A stretch of DNA of 64,000 nucleotides from Aurelia coerulea (taxonomy: Eukaryota > Cnidaria > Scyphozoa > Semaeostomeae > Ulmaridae): contig CM076943.1 in assembly GCA_039566865.1 (NCBI GenBank), positions 31,566,663-31,630,662 on the forward strand, read 5' to 3'. This document shows, one piece after another, positions 37,601 through 52,600 of this stretch. Made by a program: the position numbers and the translations under genes. The notes below the pieces were generated by a model. That model worked only from the letters and a program-made list of their open reading frames with translations. It was not told the origin of the DNA and made no database searches. Position 1 is the stretch's first letter, and every line of letters begins with the position of its first letter.

Positions 37601-40600
37601 AAGAACACTCCAATGATGCATTTGTAATAGGCTATCACCATTTTGCAGGTTCTTTTAGTCTCTTTTTGTATAGAACAAATTAATCGCACAAATGAAGTCA
37701 TCAGACTTGGCTAATTTCTGCCAAAATATCACTCCAAAATCGTTATTTTCAAAAAAAAATATTTTATCGCCAAATATGTTGACAAATTTAACCAAAAACC
37801 GCATAGAATTCGTGCAAAATCTTCTTTAAACTCTTATTCAACTTGGAAGCCATATTTCCACAGATTTTCAACTTCATGACGTCACTGTGATGTCACAAGG
37901 CGTGGCATCCAGACCCAAATTACGCTACAAGCTACAAATTACTTATTCTGTAGCTGTGCCAAGTTTTATTGAATTCTGGTGAGTTTAAGGCAGCTTTCAG
38001 AGGGGGGAGGGGGGGTGGAAAGGAAGAAAGAAAGCCCATATGGATTGGTGTTAAAGGGAGTACAAAGACCAGCAGCCTTTGCCATCGTTTGTCTTTGTTT
38101 TTGTCAATTTCGTACAGTCAGTTGTTCTGGAAGCTGTGCAGAGCAAGTCCCTGACTTCGTGCAAAACAGGCTGGTCTTTTTACTCCCTTTAAGGCATTCT
38201 ATATGCAACCATTCATTAGTGTCAGAATTCAACACTCAAATTTGCTGATATTTCCGTTAGTGGACAGTCGGAAAGGGTATTTCTTATGCTTGAACTGACA
38301 GGATTTCAACTCTAACGGGGAAATCTATGAGGTAGCGCAATACAAATGACGAGGCAATTATTGCACAAGGTATCATAACAATATACATGCACAATAACAA
38401 CGCCTTGTCCTCTTCCAGTCTCTACTTTGAAAATTCTCGTGGCAGATGTGGTTCTTAGAGAGAGCATACCTTTGGAAAATTTTCTCGGGACAGTAGAAGT
38501 GCTTAAAGAAGATATCCAACACTCTCCTCATTTCCGTGGTGAAGAACTTCCTCGCTTTGCGCTAGGAAGCCAGAGAAGACCTGCGTATGCTCCGTCCAAT
38601 GTTGTGTACTCTACACCATTTTCTCTATTGCAGCGTATACTCAAAATCTTGTCTATATCCTATGAAAACAACAATTAACTAGCCAAACAGGCACCCACAT
38701 GGAGCAAATACGCCCTTACCTGAGTCAGCTTAACAATAGCCTTGCTAACAAAATCCACAGGTGTCATCTCGATCAACCAATCTACGTTTGGAGCAGTTCC
38801 AGTTTTCAAACAGCCCAAAAGCATCAACAAATTGAAATCGGCTGCATTCCAGAACGCATTCTTAGATTCTCCAGAAAGATTTCCTAAAACGTGACAGATG
38901 TTGACAAACATGGATACTGTAGATAATCGCATTAGGAATCAGGACCAGCATAGAAAGGAATCCAACTGTTAAGAAATAAAACATCTTTTACTATTTTTCG
39001 CGCAATGATTTGATCGTGGTTTTTTCCACATTAAAAATGAGTTCTTGTCGTAAATTGCCGGTGTTCGGAAGATAGGGTACTGGCGGGATTTATCAGGCCT
39101 GAAACACCACTTAAACGTTTCAAAATCAAAACTTACTCTTTGCGTACCTTCCTTTACCATTCTTCTTCCATTATGTACAATTATTATCCCAATTACTCTT
39201 TCTTTCCTCCCGCCAGGCTCGGTGGAGTACCTCGCACTTAGGCGGAAAACTTCTTCCATCCAGCTTTTCTGTGTCATCAGCGACAAGTTCCTTTCTCCGT
39301 CCCCAGCGATTACGAGGCTGGACTGTCACACATAAATGGGTCAATTACATTTTTTGAAAGGGTGGTATGTGCTCAAACCATCATGCCCTCAAAAATTTCA
39401 GAATTTTCAATTCTTGGCACAAATCCTGGGGGTTGTAGGATGATCAGTCCACCAACTGTACTGGCGGGATATATCAGGCAGGCAACAACATCAGCAACAT
39501 GACATTTAGGTTATGCCACTTTCTACCGTTAGGCCTACATTCAAGCTTCAAGAAGGTGCAAGCAAGACTTCCTTGGAATTCAGCATGTTGAAGTCAATTG
39601 AATAGCAATATAGCAAGTGACATTGCAAAGAAAGGCTGTTAATTCTTTGAAATTCATGTTTTAACATGATTCAAGTTGCTGAATGGATTCAAATAAGTAA
39701 AAATGCTAGCTGCCTGATAAATCCCGACAGTGTACGAATTTACCTCCGCAAGTGGTCAAAACATTTCGCGACAAACGCTTCCATTTGTGAAAAAATCGAC
39801 TGGCGAGCAGAATGAAATTCATGAGAAATGTTTGAAATATATTTATGAAATATGTTTGGTCCCCGTGGATGAACTGATTTTGCTAGGTAAGTTGAAAACC
39901 CTTATCTGCCTGATAAATCCCGCCAGTACCCTATATGAAAACGTGCATAAAATATTTCGGCTATTAACTGGGGTTCGCGTCATTCTAATTTACAATGTAA
40001 TTAACCTTTTCAAACGCTTCCATTTTTGGCTCATACAGAAAGAAATTAGGACTCTTTTGAAGAAATTGGTCAACTGAATACGATCACCATTCAGACACTT
40101 GCAAATATAGTGAGCAAGTGGCAGATAGAAGCTACGTGCTTCAAAATACAAGCTAGATATGATATGAAACAGCGTAATGATCTAAAGTGGACTTGACAAC
40201 AATCGCCCTATTGAATCTTCGGATGATAAATGGCACAATTTAGAGCAAAAGCAAAATGAAGGCGCAAATGAATTAATCGATTCATCATGGTATGGTATTT
40301 GCTTACCAAGCCTATATATAGCAACTGGCAACCCTCTTTTCCCTGCTTTTGCAACGAGCTGTTCAGCAACCCATTTTGTCTGTGAATACCTGTTTTAGAA
40401 AGATGTCTGATAAGTATTCAAATGACACTGTTTTGAGATCACGCCTAAATGAGTTCACGGTGAGATACCTCCCTTTGTATACCATTATCTGGCAATGCAT
40501 AAATAGAGGTTGCGTGTTGTTCTGCAACCACATAGATTCCTCAGTGACTTGAAGGGCCTTTCTCAGTGTTTACTACTTTAATGTGAATTAAAGGAGCAAT

Positions 40601-43600
40601 CCCAAAAAACTGACTATCACTGGCGTTGTAAACCAATATTTCTTTCAGGATTTTGATATCTTTGAGTTGGGAAGGACGCAAACCATGCTTTCAAGCCACC
40701 AATGATGCAAGTCGTAACTTAATTGTAATTTGATATTTTAACTTTCATATATGGCCATATAGATCAGCAGGATGATTTGACAGACAAAATGCTTGTGTCT
40801 GGCACTAATGAATGTACAAAGCTTCTGATACTGAAATTGGATTTTTTACCGAGCTGTGCATTGAAAATATCTCAAAGACATCTTAATCTAGCTTAGTATC
40901 GTATTTGAATGCCAAAAATGTTAGAATTCACATTTCCTGAATGTTTATGAAGTGAAACTAATACCCATCATGAAGATCCTGGTGCAATTTTGTCATGTCG
41001 GTATCTTCTGAACAATCTTTCAATCCTTCGGGAAACACTGCATTTGTGCTGTGAAATAGAAATTTGTGACAAAACATCCAAAGAACTCCTTGTATAATTC
41101 AAGTTCACATATACACTCAAAGCACTCTGTCATAGTATTGTTTAAAGGTCAGATAAACCCAAATGATATTTTTATTGATTTTCACTATTTATGACCCGGA
41201 GATTTCAACAATTCAAACGAGATTTCGAAATGAGCTGCGGAACCTGTCGAAATCGACCATTGAATTCCATTTTTCAGCCAAATTTTCCAAAAAAAACCGC
41301 GCAAGCAAAAGAGCCTGGAACTAGCCGAGGCGTGACGCGAAGTGAGTCATAGAGCTGTGAGAGAATGGAAGAGTCAGTGTGTACTCATTGAAATTCAAGT
41401 CACGAAAGTTAGAAACAACAACTTGTATTAACTTGTCGCAGAGCAAAACGCTGAAAAAGTGTTTAGTTTATCGTTGTGGAGAGTCAGCTTGTGCAGAGAA
41501 GAATTTATATGCTCATAATTCCTAACTTTGGAGCTGACAGACCGCTTGCAGTGAGCTGTGGACTGACTCATGGAGAGAGGAGGACACGGAAGAACTGCAA
41601 AGCAACAAAAACATCGAGGATCTGCACAAAGTATTTCAATCCTAACGATTTTGAAAAGTCCGCTACAAGTGCATCAGGTGGCTCTCAGAGTCCATGTTTG
41701 AGAATTCTTCGGCGTGCTGAACATGGAATTAGTTCATATCGAGCGATACACTCACCGAAGATGATGACAGCGGAAATTGCCACATCAAGTTCACGACTAG
41801 GCCAAGTGATTGTTCTCGTGGACAGGTAAGGACATCCATTCTTTCTGCACACTTAGTTTTCCTTTTCTTCGTAAACATTCTCGCTATACCTCTTCGTGGA
41901 CTTTTGGTTGGCCTATGTATTCTCTGCCTCATACGATATAATTTGTGTTTACAGGTCATTCGTGAAGCCTTTTCGTTACAAATGTGGGCGGGCCGAAGGA
42001 GAGTGGATGCTGATAATAACAATCACATTCTGGATTGACAAAGGCGTGTTTTTCTCTAGGTTTTGCAAATTCCACAAAAGTGAATTTTTTGAGCCATTCA
42101 CAGCTAAATATAATCATCATTAATTGTGAAGTCATCAGATTCGCATCAAAATAATGCTCCAAATTATGTTTTTTTGTTTCCATTGCAGATTCAGTTCCAG
42201 TTGAGGAGAGAAGAACACGGAAATTATGATGCTATCCGTTGTGCATAAAAACAACCAAAGGTCACAAGGATCTGCTTGATTGCCCCAGAAATGAGCAGTA
42301 CTGATATCATTGCAAATAGTTTAGCATTTTAGATAATATTTCGAGTCTGCAAGGGGTAAGAGGGTAGGCTAGGGGCAGTGCAGAGCCAGGGGCGGATATG
42401 AGGAAATATACTCCCACTTTTAACTTTGGATGAAATTTTAACTGAAATATCCCCTCTCCCCCTAGTTGGACAATTGTGGAATTTTACCCCCTCATTATTT
42501 TTTTCTGGCTCTGCCAGTACTGAGCTGGGGCTAAAATGAGTAGTGTTGATAGGTAGAAAATACTCATGAAATATTGAACCAACATTCACAGCATCAAGAA
42601 CCAATTTCTTTGAACTGAATGACTTCAAAGAAACTTAAGAAGTTAATTAAAACAGTTGTGTTGTATCTGAAGACAATCTATGAGTCAGCATTTTGATTAA
42701 ATTTATTAAAATGTTTTGCTTTGCCTCTTTTACCCCTTGCTTACTCATTCACCCCAGTGTACTATTTTGGGGTTTTAAAAGTCTTTTTGTGACAACACAT
42801 TTGTTCTGTTTTGGCTTTTGTCCAGAAAGTTCTCATATATTAACAAATAAAATTACAAATAAAATCACACAAATATGAGCAAGAGAATTATGAAAATTGC
42901 ATGTGACTACTCAAAAGATATACCAGGTGCACCAAAATAAACTATGCACGTTTGGCAGGCCACAATAAATCGTACACTACCGATTTCGAAGATTTATGAC
43001 TTAATCTTTGGCAGTCTCTTTAGCAGAAAGCCTGACATAGACTCTGGGACTTTTTGCATTTTTTTGCACAGTTTATTTTGGTGCACCCGGTAGATAATGT
43101 CTATCATGGTTACAAAGTAGTGAATATTGTTTAAATGATGATGATCAGTGTCAGTTTATCTCATGTTCATCCCATTGAGTGTAACATGTTGCCCTCTCAG
43201 GTCAAGTTTAGCATCTCTCTGACTGCATTATAGGCAGAAGGCACAGGCTAACAGTATAGTGGCAGGCATCTTTCTGAGGCTTCCAGGAATCAGCCCTGCA
43301 AATCCTTGGTAGACAACAGTTTGCATAACTCTGGAAAGATAGAAAAGGTCATCTTTGATTAGGCATGTAGAACTGGGCATAAATGAGAGGGATATGCAAA
43401 TGTAGACAGCTAGCCAATTTACTTTCTGCAATGAATAGTTTGGTCTTGGAAGCTGCTGGCAATACGTCTATCAACAATCCATAGTCATTATTATGTGTAA
43501 TTATGTTTCATTAAGATTGAGCTTTCTATTCTTGAGGATTATTCACCATGCTTTTATGTTTTGACCCTGATACTACTCTTTTTTCTTGCTAAATTGTCCT

Positions 43601-46600
43601 GTATTTCAAGAAACAAATATATTTAATTCTGGGTACGAATTACATCATAATTTATGCCCCATAAAATTGGAAGCAAATTAAGAACTTTCAGTACCAAAAT
43701 GCAGACATTTTTATGACATTAAGAAACTTCTACTACCATGGGCTGATCCAAGTTCTTTATGAAAGAAAACTTGCATGTCTGTATTTCAGAGATTATCATA
43801 TCACTTTTAAATATTGTTACAAGAATCATGATATCATCCATTTCATCAAGATATATTCATGCCATTGTTCACTGCAAAGTGACATTGGTTGTATACATGG
43901 ACCAATGAATAGAAATTTTAAAACTTCCTTACATGCATCTTCCCTGATCCATACTTTCAGTAATGTGTTTGCAGTAGGCTTTTATACAGGTCAGTAAAAG
44001 GCCGATCAATTCTACATTTGCCTCATCGGCACCTAGAAAAATTGCAAAGTTTGATTTAGAGGAAGGTAACAAGTGAGTTGGGGCAAAATAGGGCCTAATA
44101 AGCTGTCAAAGCAACATGATTCTGCTAATCATAAATTATTAATCTCAGCCCAAAGTATAGTCTTTTAGAACCAGGCCTAATAAGACAAAGACAAGCAACA
44201 AGAAAAACAACAGAATAACACAATATAAACCATAAATAGGCAAGGGAACCAACATAACAAACAGGTTTGCATATCTGATCATATTTTTGTCAAAAACTAC
44301 AAACAAGACGTGGTTATTCCGTCTGTATGCACGGCAAATGTATCTTTGCTTTGCCTTGCCTTTGTGAGGCACTTGGGACTGTCAAGTTTTTTTTGATAGC
44401 TTAAGGCCGAAAACAGCACCATATTTATCAGATGATCAACCACAAACAAGAGGATCAGCTGCCCTAGGCCTAAACCAAATGTAGGGTTACAAATGTTGAA
44501 AAACGTACCTTGCATCCAACAACGGTTCTCTATCAGGGCGTCTGCTGAGTCATTCTCACACCGTTCTCTTTCTTCTCTAGCCTTTCAATAATAATGCTAC
44601 AGCCATTATTCATCTTCCAGAGGCTCCCAAACGTTTAAGTATGCACTGACAAAATCGACCACAACGAAAATGAAGCAGCCCTAGCCTAGCTCCTAATAAG
44701 GCCTAACCTGGTCTCAGTCACTGGCTTCTTCATTAGCTCCTTCTACATCATCAAAAGAAAGCTCTGAAGTTGCGTTGCTCCATGCTCGATCGTCGGAAAT
44801 ATCAGAGAACTCCAATTATCCTACATTTTGTTGAAAAACATACAGAGACAGCGATGTAAACTGATCGAGATGCGTCCGCCACACCGTGCATTTTATTCAT
44901 TGTGTGCTTCTTGAGTTCTTCCTGTGCCTACTGCCTGTGCCTCTCTTGGAAGTTGTTATGACTCACTTCGCGTCACGCATTAGCTAGTTCCAGGCCTTTA
45001 TCATCACGCAGTTTTTGGAAGGAGTGCCCTTTTTCAAAACCCCCAAATCGACCCTTTTGAACCCCAATAGGTAAAAATATTACCGCCATCGGATTCCTCA
45101 TAGTTTAAGGTTTATTATATAAAAAAATCGCAGTTGGGTTTATCTGCCCTTTAATTCTTTTTAAGTAACCGATGTCGATAAAAAAGCCTCGAGAAGCTAT
45201 GACTTCTGAGCTCTTTAATCAGAAAAGCGAAGGAAGAGATTGCATTGGATATTTCGATAGGTAAAGCTAAATTTCTGCTGGTTGCAAAAATGTCATGCAC
45301 AGCGCTTCAATTGCTTAACAAGAAAAGATATCGTTCTTAGCTGATGCTGGATTCGAAATATAGATGGACATGAAAAGTTTTAGTCCTTACCAGGTAGCAA
45401 TGAAATTAGATTTTTTTGCATCTCACCTGATGTAGTGAACTGGCTTTATTTTACTTGCGCAAGCGAACATCAATATGTTTTGAGTGCCAAGAACATTTGG
45501 TCCATGAAGTGCCTACAGATGTAAACATGCAAAATGAACTTTTCCTGAAATCATACTTTATAATCTTACAAAAAAATTGCATTTCATGTGACAGACGTGC
45601 TTTGAAGAAAAAATATTATAAAAAGTGGAAATCTCTGGTTTGCGTGCGCATTAGATGGCTTAATACTCCATGATTTACAGTCCCTGCTGTGCTAGTGTGT
45701 TAGAGCTGCAAAGGCAACACAAATAAACTGTATCAAGAAAAATTATGATGGCAGACTGTGCGTCATATCTTGCTTGAGGACGCTCGCAGCGAAGTGAAAT
45801 ATCATCTTTTGTGTGGATTAAATATTGATTATACAGGAGACGAGCGGATATTTCGCCTCGGCATAAGAGAGTTCGCAAAATCAATGTTACAATTGGTAAG
45901 AAGGCAAAAATAAATTCCTTGACTCTTGAGGGGTATCTAGGATCTTTTACTTATCATCTAGGAATTAATTTAAAAGGTTACAGCTCCCTGGATATCAAGA
46001 CGATGATATCGGCAAATATATAGCTTAATGGTAGAAATGTTCAGATCCATTATGAAATTTACCGGACTGAAATCGGCCACTTCACTCTGAAATTATGCAG
46101 GATTTTCTCGAGAAAGCCTCTTCAAAAAACCGTCAAAACGTGCCCAAAATCACGAACAGAATTTCCGAGCACTTCGGCCGTACACGGGCCTTACGGCAAT
46201 GACTTCTGCAAACTTTAACACGTGCTATCCTGTTAGGAGGCTGAAAAAGTCTTCCCCCTGGTATTAATAACCTATTCAGGGGAATTCCATTCTCCAAGAG
46301 GACAAAATACATGTATACATGTGAGTGTCATCATTTTAAGGAAGGAAAACCAAGAAAAAAATTTGGTCACTGTTTTCACGTGCTTTTGCAGGTTTTTGGA
46401 AGGTGCTTTCTGCAGAAAATCTCCCACATCCACTGGAAGGGATGACCGATTAAAGCCGGGTACATTACTGAACCTAATTGAATAACATATTGACAATAAA
46501 ACAAGACAGTTTTCAATATTATTGCTGTGGTATTCAGGGAGCAGTGGCCTTCCAAACGGGGATTCTTTTTTTTACTCACCTGGTAGCTTATCAACATTTT

Positions 46601-49600
46601 ACGTAATTGTTTTGCTAGAATTGTGCAATTCATAAAAACCTCATAAGCTGATAAGTGAACACAAATTTCGAGACACAGGTGTGAAACAACTTTTACAAAA
46701 TAACTTATATAGAAACCCAAACAGGAGAGTCACATGTGCGATAAAACGAAACTCGACGGAATAACGTTTTGATATCTGGCCTGATAAAAAGATATCATAC
46801 CTTGTAAGGATAAATAAGATTCACAGCTGCAGCAGCATGAATTACAAAGTCGATCTAGGAAAGAAAAAGAAACATGATAAATTGTTTGGCTTGGAGATTC
46901 CCTTGACCTCATTACAATATGCACTGCGAGAGATTCCTATAAAGATTGCAGGATGTTTTCAACCAATGAATGACTCTCGATGAAATATGTATTGTCAAAA
47001 ATCATCAAATATTATCTTTTGCTGATTTCGAAATGTTCCCAGAGCAGTTGCATCATGAAGCAAATTGATTCCAGCGATGAATGATTTTTATATGCCTGTA
47101 AATTAATAAGAATTTTAGTGTTGAGAGCTACATTTTAAGCATACTGCACATCTAACAAAGATGTTCTGTCTAATCAAATTTTTTACCAAGCATCCCTTTG
47201 TTTTGGTTTTATGTGAATCACACTTCACTTAGAAATCGACGAATACAGATTCTTGTGTACGACAGAGACTTGCGCTTTAAAGGCTGAAATACACGATCAT
47301 TTTAAACTCATCAGTTTAAACTGTCAGTTGTTTCATCAGTTTTAACTGATCAGTCTCACCCAACTACACGACCAGTTTAAACAAATGAACTGGGATGGAT
47401 TTCCCGTCTTTTCACAATGGACAGTGACTCGGAATGTGCTGCTGCACCTGTAAGTAGTTGCTGTACTTTTTAAGGCGAAGGAAGAAAATTATAAAACGCA
47501 AAGAGAGATCTGCATGGGTAAAACCTTGGCTCCAAACGTTCCAAAAGTTAAAAAAGACTGATCAGTCTGAACTGATGGTGATGAAAACGTCAGTTTTTTT
47601 GCCGACTACACGATCAGTTTTCTGATCATCAGTTAAAACTGTCAGTTTAAATGGATCGCGTATTTCAGCCTTAAGTTATCATTCTCTCATCTTGCTTTTC
47701 TTTACTAACATTTTTAACCTACGCTTGCATCAGCTAGTAACATTCTGGATATCTTTAGAACATTATGAGACACATGGCCATGGTTTGCTTCATTGTTGTT
47801 CAAAAACTGCATATAAACATTGATAAATGACTTTATATGCTCATAGATGCGCAAAAGATCGTGCCATGAAATGAAATATTTGCCAAAAATGGAAATATTT
47901 GCAAACACTGTGTAATCTTACTTCCATTGAAAAGTGAGAGTAGTCTTCTTCTGTCAAGCCAAGATTTATCAAAGTGACATCACCTGAAAGTTGAATTGCA
48001 TAAAACTTTGCAGTTGTGAAAAATAGATTCGTTTTTTTCACTACGAAAGATACCCACATATAGCCTGAAATCAGGCTCTAAAAATTAATGGTCTTTTTCA
48101 TTTTTGAGCCTGCCTGATCTCAAGCTACACAATATACAAAATACAGATACACAATAATGGCAAGTGCAGATTTCCTATCAGGTGTGCTTGCAGTTTTATA
48201 TCACTCAATTTGCAATTTGCCTAGGTCGAGCTCCTACAACATTAATACGGCATCAAATAAGAATACCGAGAAAATATACTCTCTCTTCTACACAGCAAGT
48301 TTTTAATTTATACCCACAGAAGAAATTACAAGAAATAAAATAAACGAGTGCCCTGCATTCATGAACGTGCGTTTTAGGTACATTAAATTGCAACTGTTGG
48401 TAAGGAGGCATCTACTGGAATAAGATCTCGTTGATTTCAATCCGGACAGGAAATACGTTCAGACCATTCTTTGCTGTACGTTTCTTGCATGCTGTTAAGC
48501 ATCATTTTTTGGCAGCACATTTCAAGTCTTCTAAGACTTCATTAACATCTTTTTTTCGAAGCTCATAACTCAGGAATTCCCAAACCACTAAAAATGCCAA
48601 CGTGTCACTATCTAATTCGAGATGGTGGTAATTCGAAAATAAAGTTTTCAGATTCACATCTTTCTAATGTCACCGGATGAGTAAGAAACCAGTCTCCATT
48701 GAAAGGCCATTGACATAGGAATAGGCCATTGCTCTCCCGATATTAAGACGATAATATTGGCAAATATAATTCTGACTGAAACAAACCACTCCGTTCTGAA
48801 ATTATAATTAATTTTCTCGAGAGAGCCTCTTTAAAACCTACGAAACATGCCTGAAAATACGACCAAATTGTCCTAATATTTCTGCATTACAGCAATGACT
48901 TCAACACATGTTATCACATGCTATCCTCTTGGGAAGATAAATAATGGTGTTATGACATGTTCATCCTCCCCAAGCTATAACACCTGCATGCAAAACCAAA
49001 TAGCATGTAGAATTAGATGCTATAAGACAAGAAATTTCGTCATGATTTTGAGCCTGGTTATAAGATTTGTTGAAGTGGCTTTCTTGAAAAATCCCTCATG
49101 ATTTCAGAAAGTTGTGGCCGATTTCAGTCAGGATAATTTTAAAATAGATATGAACATGTTCACAATTGAGCGATATACTTGCAAATTTCACTGCACTGAT
49201 ATCCAGAGAGCAGTGACCTTTCAAATGGGGACTGTTTTTCACTCAGCTGGTATGTCTGTAAAGTGAATCAGAAGTAAGAACATTTTGCGAGATATCCTGT
49301 ACCTTTGACGGCAGTGACTCTTCTTTGAAACATCTTTTTAATATTTCGTTGCTCTTCATTCGATTCTTCATTGCCACTGCTTATGATTCCATATTGCTGC
49401 AAGTTCTCAATCAATCTTTCCTCTGATTGAGATCCTGGCAATTCACGCACTAAGCAATATACATGAACCTAAAATGAAAGCAAACGAAAAAATTAATTAA
49501 ATAAGGAAAGAGAAGGTTTCTAATCCATCATCTAACATCACCATTTATGCTTGCCCATAAAAAGAACGGAATAACAATTTGCTAAAAAGTTTCGCCGTTC

Positions 49601-52600
49601 TGTTTAAGTAACATAAAAAGAGTCTCTTCGTGTCACTGATACACTGTGTTCTTCCCGGTCCACGTTTCATGAATGATCACATACAAAATTTTAGTGGCTG
49701 TTACGAATATGTCCAAAAGACGTCTTCAGCAGGCGACAGTTGTGAAAAGGAGCGAGCAAGGCACAAGAGAAAATGGGTCTATTATTTCTTGTCTCTAAAA
49801 TTGAGGATAAGTCCTTGGTTGAAAACCCTTTAGCTTCTTCGATGAACAAAATTTCATTTGTGTATTATAGAAAATTAGTTCTTCAACTAAGCCACAATAA
49901 CAATGAAATCCATAAATTTGTCAATGGCCCATGTTGGCTCGGTATGACCTTTTCTGCGTTCACGCCAAACGATTTAATTGCTCAACGCCAGTTAAGCAAT
50001 TGATTCTACCATGCATGCAGACAAGGTTGTACCTCATATAACTCGAATCATGAAGCATTATTCTCATGCCTACGTTAGGTCTAAGGTTTGTGAGGTCCAA
50101 GGTAACTGGAATTATTCTACAATATAGAAACTCTTACAGCATACCGGAAATGATTGTATTGATTGCCATCTGTAAAAGAGACACATACCTTGGTATTTTC
50201 AAGCAGATCTCGTAGAATAAAAGCACCCAGATAGCCTGTTGCACCAGTCAAAAGCACTCTACCATTCTCCCACCTGTGTTCATATTGACAAGAACGCCAA
50301 AACGCTCTCAACATCATATCAATGCTGAATGAAGAGAATTGAAAAAATATCGCAAAATTGTTTCAGATACGAAATGAGGCAGATATAACGGGTGTCCCAA
50401 AATGATGCAAAATGGCCACTTTCAAGTCAGTGCACTTTTCCAACTGGCTGCAATTTCACACAATCAAAAGTCATTCAACCTTAAATTTCCGTTCAATTGC
50501 AAAGCGATATTTTCTGTCGCAAACAATAGAATTCCCACCTGCTCGGAACATTGCACTGACTATAAAAATGACAAAACTTCAAAAATTCAATAAATGTTGA
50601 CATTTCCTTCTGAGGTGTTGCATGAAAGATCAAACTAAAGGTGCGAAAATAAATTATCCTATCAACCGCTTCCAATCAGCAAAATCCTGATGTGTTGTTA
50701 GCTACCAGGCTTTGAAGCATACTATGAAAATACAAAGAACTTCACGTAAATCGTTCTGTCCCTTTAAATTCTTTAACATGGTTGATTGTGCTTAGAAATT
50801 AAACTTATGATCAATTAAGAATTGAAACTAATTGTGAAACTGCAAAAGTAAGAATCCTGGGGAAGATTTACGAAGTCTTCTGAAGAGCATGGGTCAAAAT
50901 ATGGGGCTTCAATTTTCTTTATGAGACCTTATGCTATTAGTTCAAAGTCTTTTTCCCACTTTTGCACAATGATTATCATTACAAAAATATTTTTACCTTT
51001 GATACAACTAAAAGATGAAAACTGAAAAGGTAACACAACCAAAAGTGTAAGAGATTTCTAAAATGCCAACAGATCATTTGGGGCACCCGGTGTGTATATG
51101 AAATAGAACAAGGATAAGATATCTAACCATGTAAATAAGAGTTTCAATTGAATATTAGATTTTAGGAGAGTACGAGATGATTTCTTCGCATGATGCTGCT
51201 CGGCTTACATTTGCACTACTGTAGTAAATTTGCAGTAGTCAGGCTCCATGACGTTTTAGTTCTTTTCCTATTGATGCCTTTAAATTTTGATACGTGCTTC
51301 TTTTAAACTTGATCATTCTTAAGGTTTCAGCAGTCAGCACGTAATTTTGCTTTCATTCAGGTATTCACTAGAATTCAGTTCACAAACGCAAATAGACTGA
51401 CTTAGAAAAAACTCTTATTTCCAAGATAATGGTGTACATACGTTCGGTAGTAAAAATCAGCGTATAAGAACCTAATGGATTAAGAACCTGCAGGCTGAAA
51501 TTTTGCAATTAGACCCTATTGTATAAAAACCCATTCAGCCTTAAATTCAAAAAAGGTAGAGATCATGTGGTGTAATTCACAACAGAAGTTTGTGGAAGAA
51601 TCAGACATTTTTATATTATCCGATGAGAAGCCTTTTAAATTCTTTGGATTATGTAAAAATTTATGATCCTTTCATAAATTGCTGTAGTGAATAATACCTC
51701 ATAAACTCAAGTGATGTGAACTGACAGTAAATAATAGGCGGAGGTTTGAATCTGAAGAAAAGGAATTGTTGAAGGCTCTGAAAAAAATAACAACCAATTT
51801 AACAACCTGAACAGCCTCATTCTCTACTAAATACCAAAAACGCAAGAGCCTAGTCAGGCTGAATTGCAAAATTGCATGTTCTTATACGCAGGTTTCTACT
51901 GTAATCCCCTGAAAAGACATCAGGCAAAGAAAAATGAACTCACTTGACAAAGCTCTGATCATGATTATCCACTTCATGCAAAAGATTCAATTTTTCTTCA
52001 ATCAAACTTCTGCAATAACGATAACCATTACAACACGTTTGATTTATACTGGCTGAGCATGTAGTCAAAATCTGTTCAAAGCCCTAACAAAGAAACCAAT
52101 TGCGAGAGGCACATACTAGGTGCGAAAAATGCTAAGGAGAGGGCCAGACAAAAATAATGGCGGGGGAGGGTAAAGTCAAAAATTTTCAGACAGGAGTATA
52201 AAGGTATTCCCAGACATTCTTATTACATTTTGCAATTACAATTTTAGCCAAAGTTTTGAAAAAGTTGGGGTATTTACCCCCTCGTACCCCCTGGCGACGC
52301 CACTGGGGACATCTGCAAGTTTGTGTGGCTGCGAGAAAATCATACAACTCTGTTTTCCAAAAGTTTGCCGTTCAGAATTGGTGTTGACTTAGATATTAAA
52401 ATTCATTTTGTCACAATCCGTTTCACCGTTCCATGAATGAATTTACACTGGAACATGACATGAACCGACTTTGGGGAGAAGACAATGGTCAACAGATTAA
52501 ATTTCTCTTCAAAAAATATCTATCCAACGTAAAAAAGATAGTGATTTTCTGAAGGTCCGACTCGTGTGCTTTCATTTGATGTATAGGAAGAGCTGCAAAA

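Larger units (their letters stand above)
41146..45150. mobile_element. Kolobok-like DNA transposon, TTAA-flanked, 4 kb
   Basis: Ends AGGTCAGATAAACCCAA and the complement of AGGGCAGATAAACCCAA lie between TTAA copies (41142-41145, 45151-45154). Subterminal inverted matches continue (GAGCCTGGAACTAGCC near 41311 against GGCCTGGAACTAGCTA in complement near 44985, and GTGACGCGAAGTGAGTCATA against its complement). A decayed THAP domain follows the left end. On the minus strand, acidic exon-like frames occur at the right end ([20 protein letters not shown] at about 44737-44820; [16 protein letters not shown] before a GT at about 44512). A THAP domain with TTAA targets suggests Kolobok. It is inserted in the intron between R1 exons 45427-45512 and 40965-41048. 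Confidence 0.78.

Noticed and set aside
37214..38050. Second complete piggyBac-like element
   Set aside because: Only the left TTAACCC end is visible; no matching right end was found.
39730..40077. 115-codon plus-strand frame
   Set aside because: It overlaps the end of a non-autonomous element and has no motif or homologue that I recognise.
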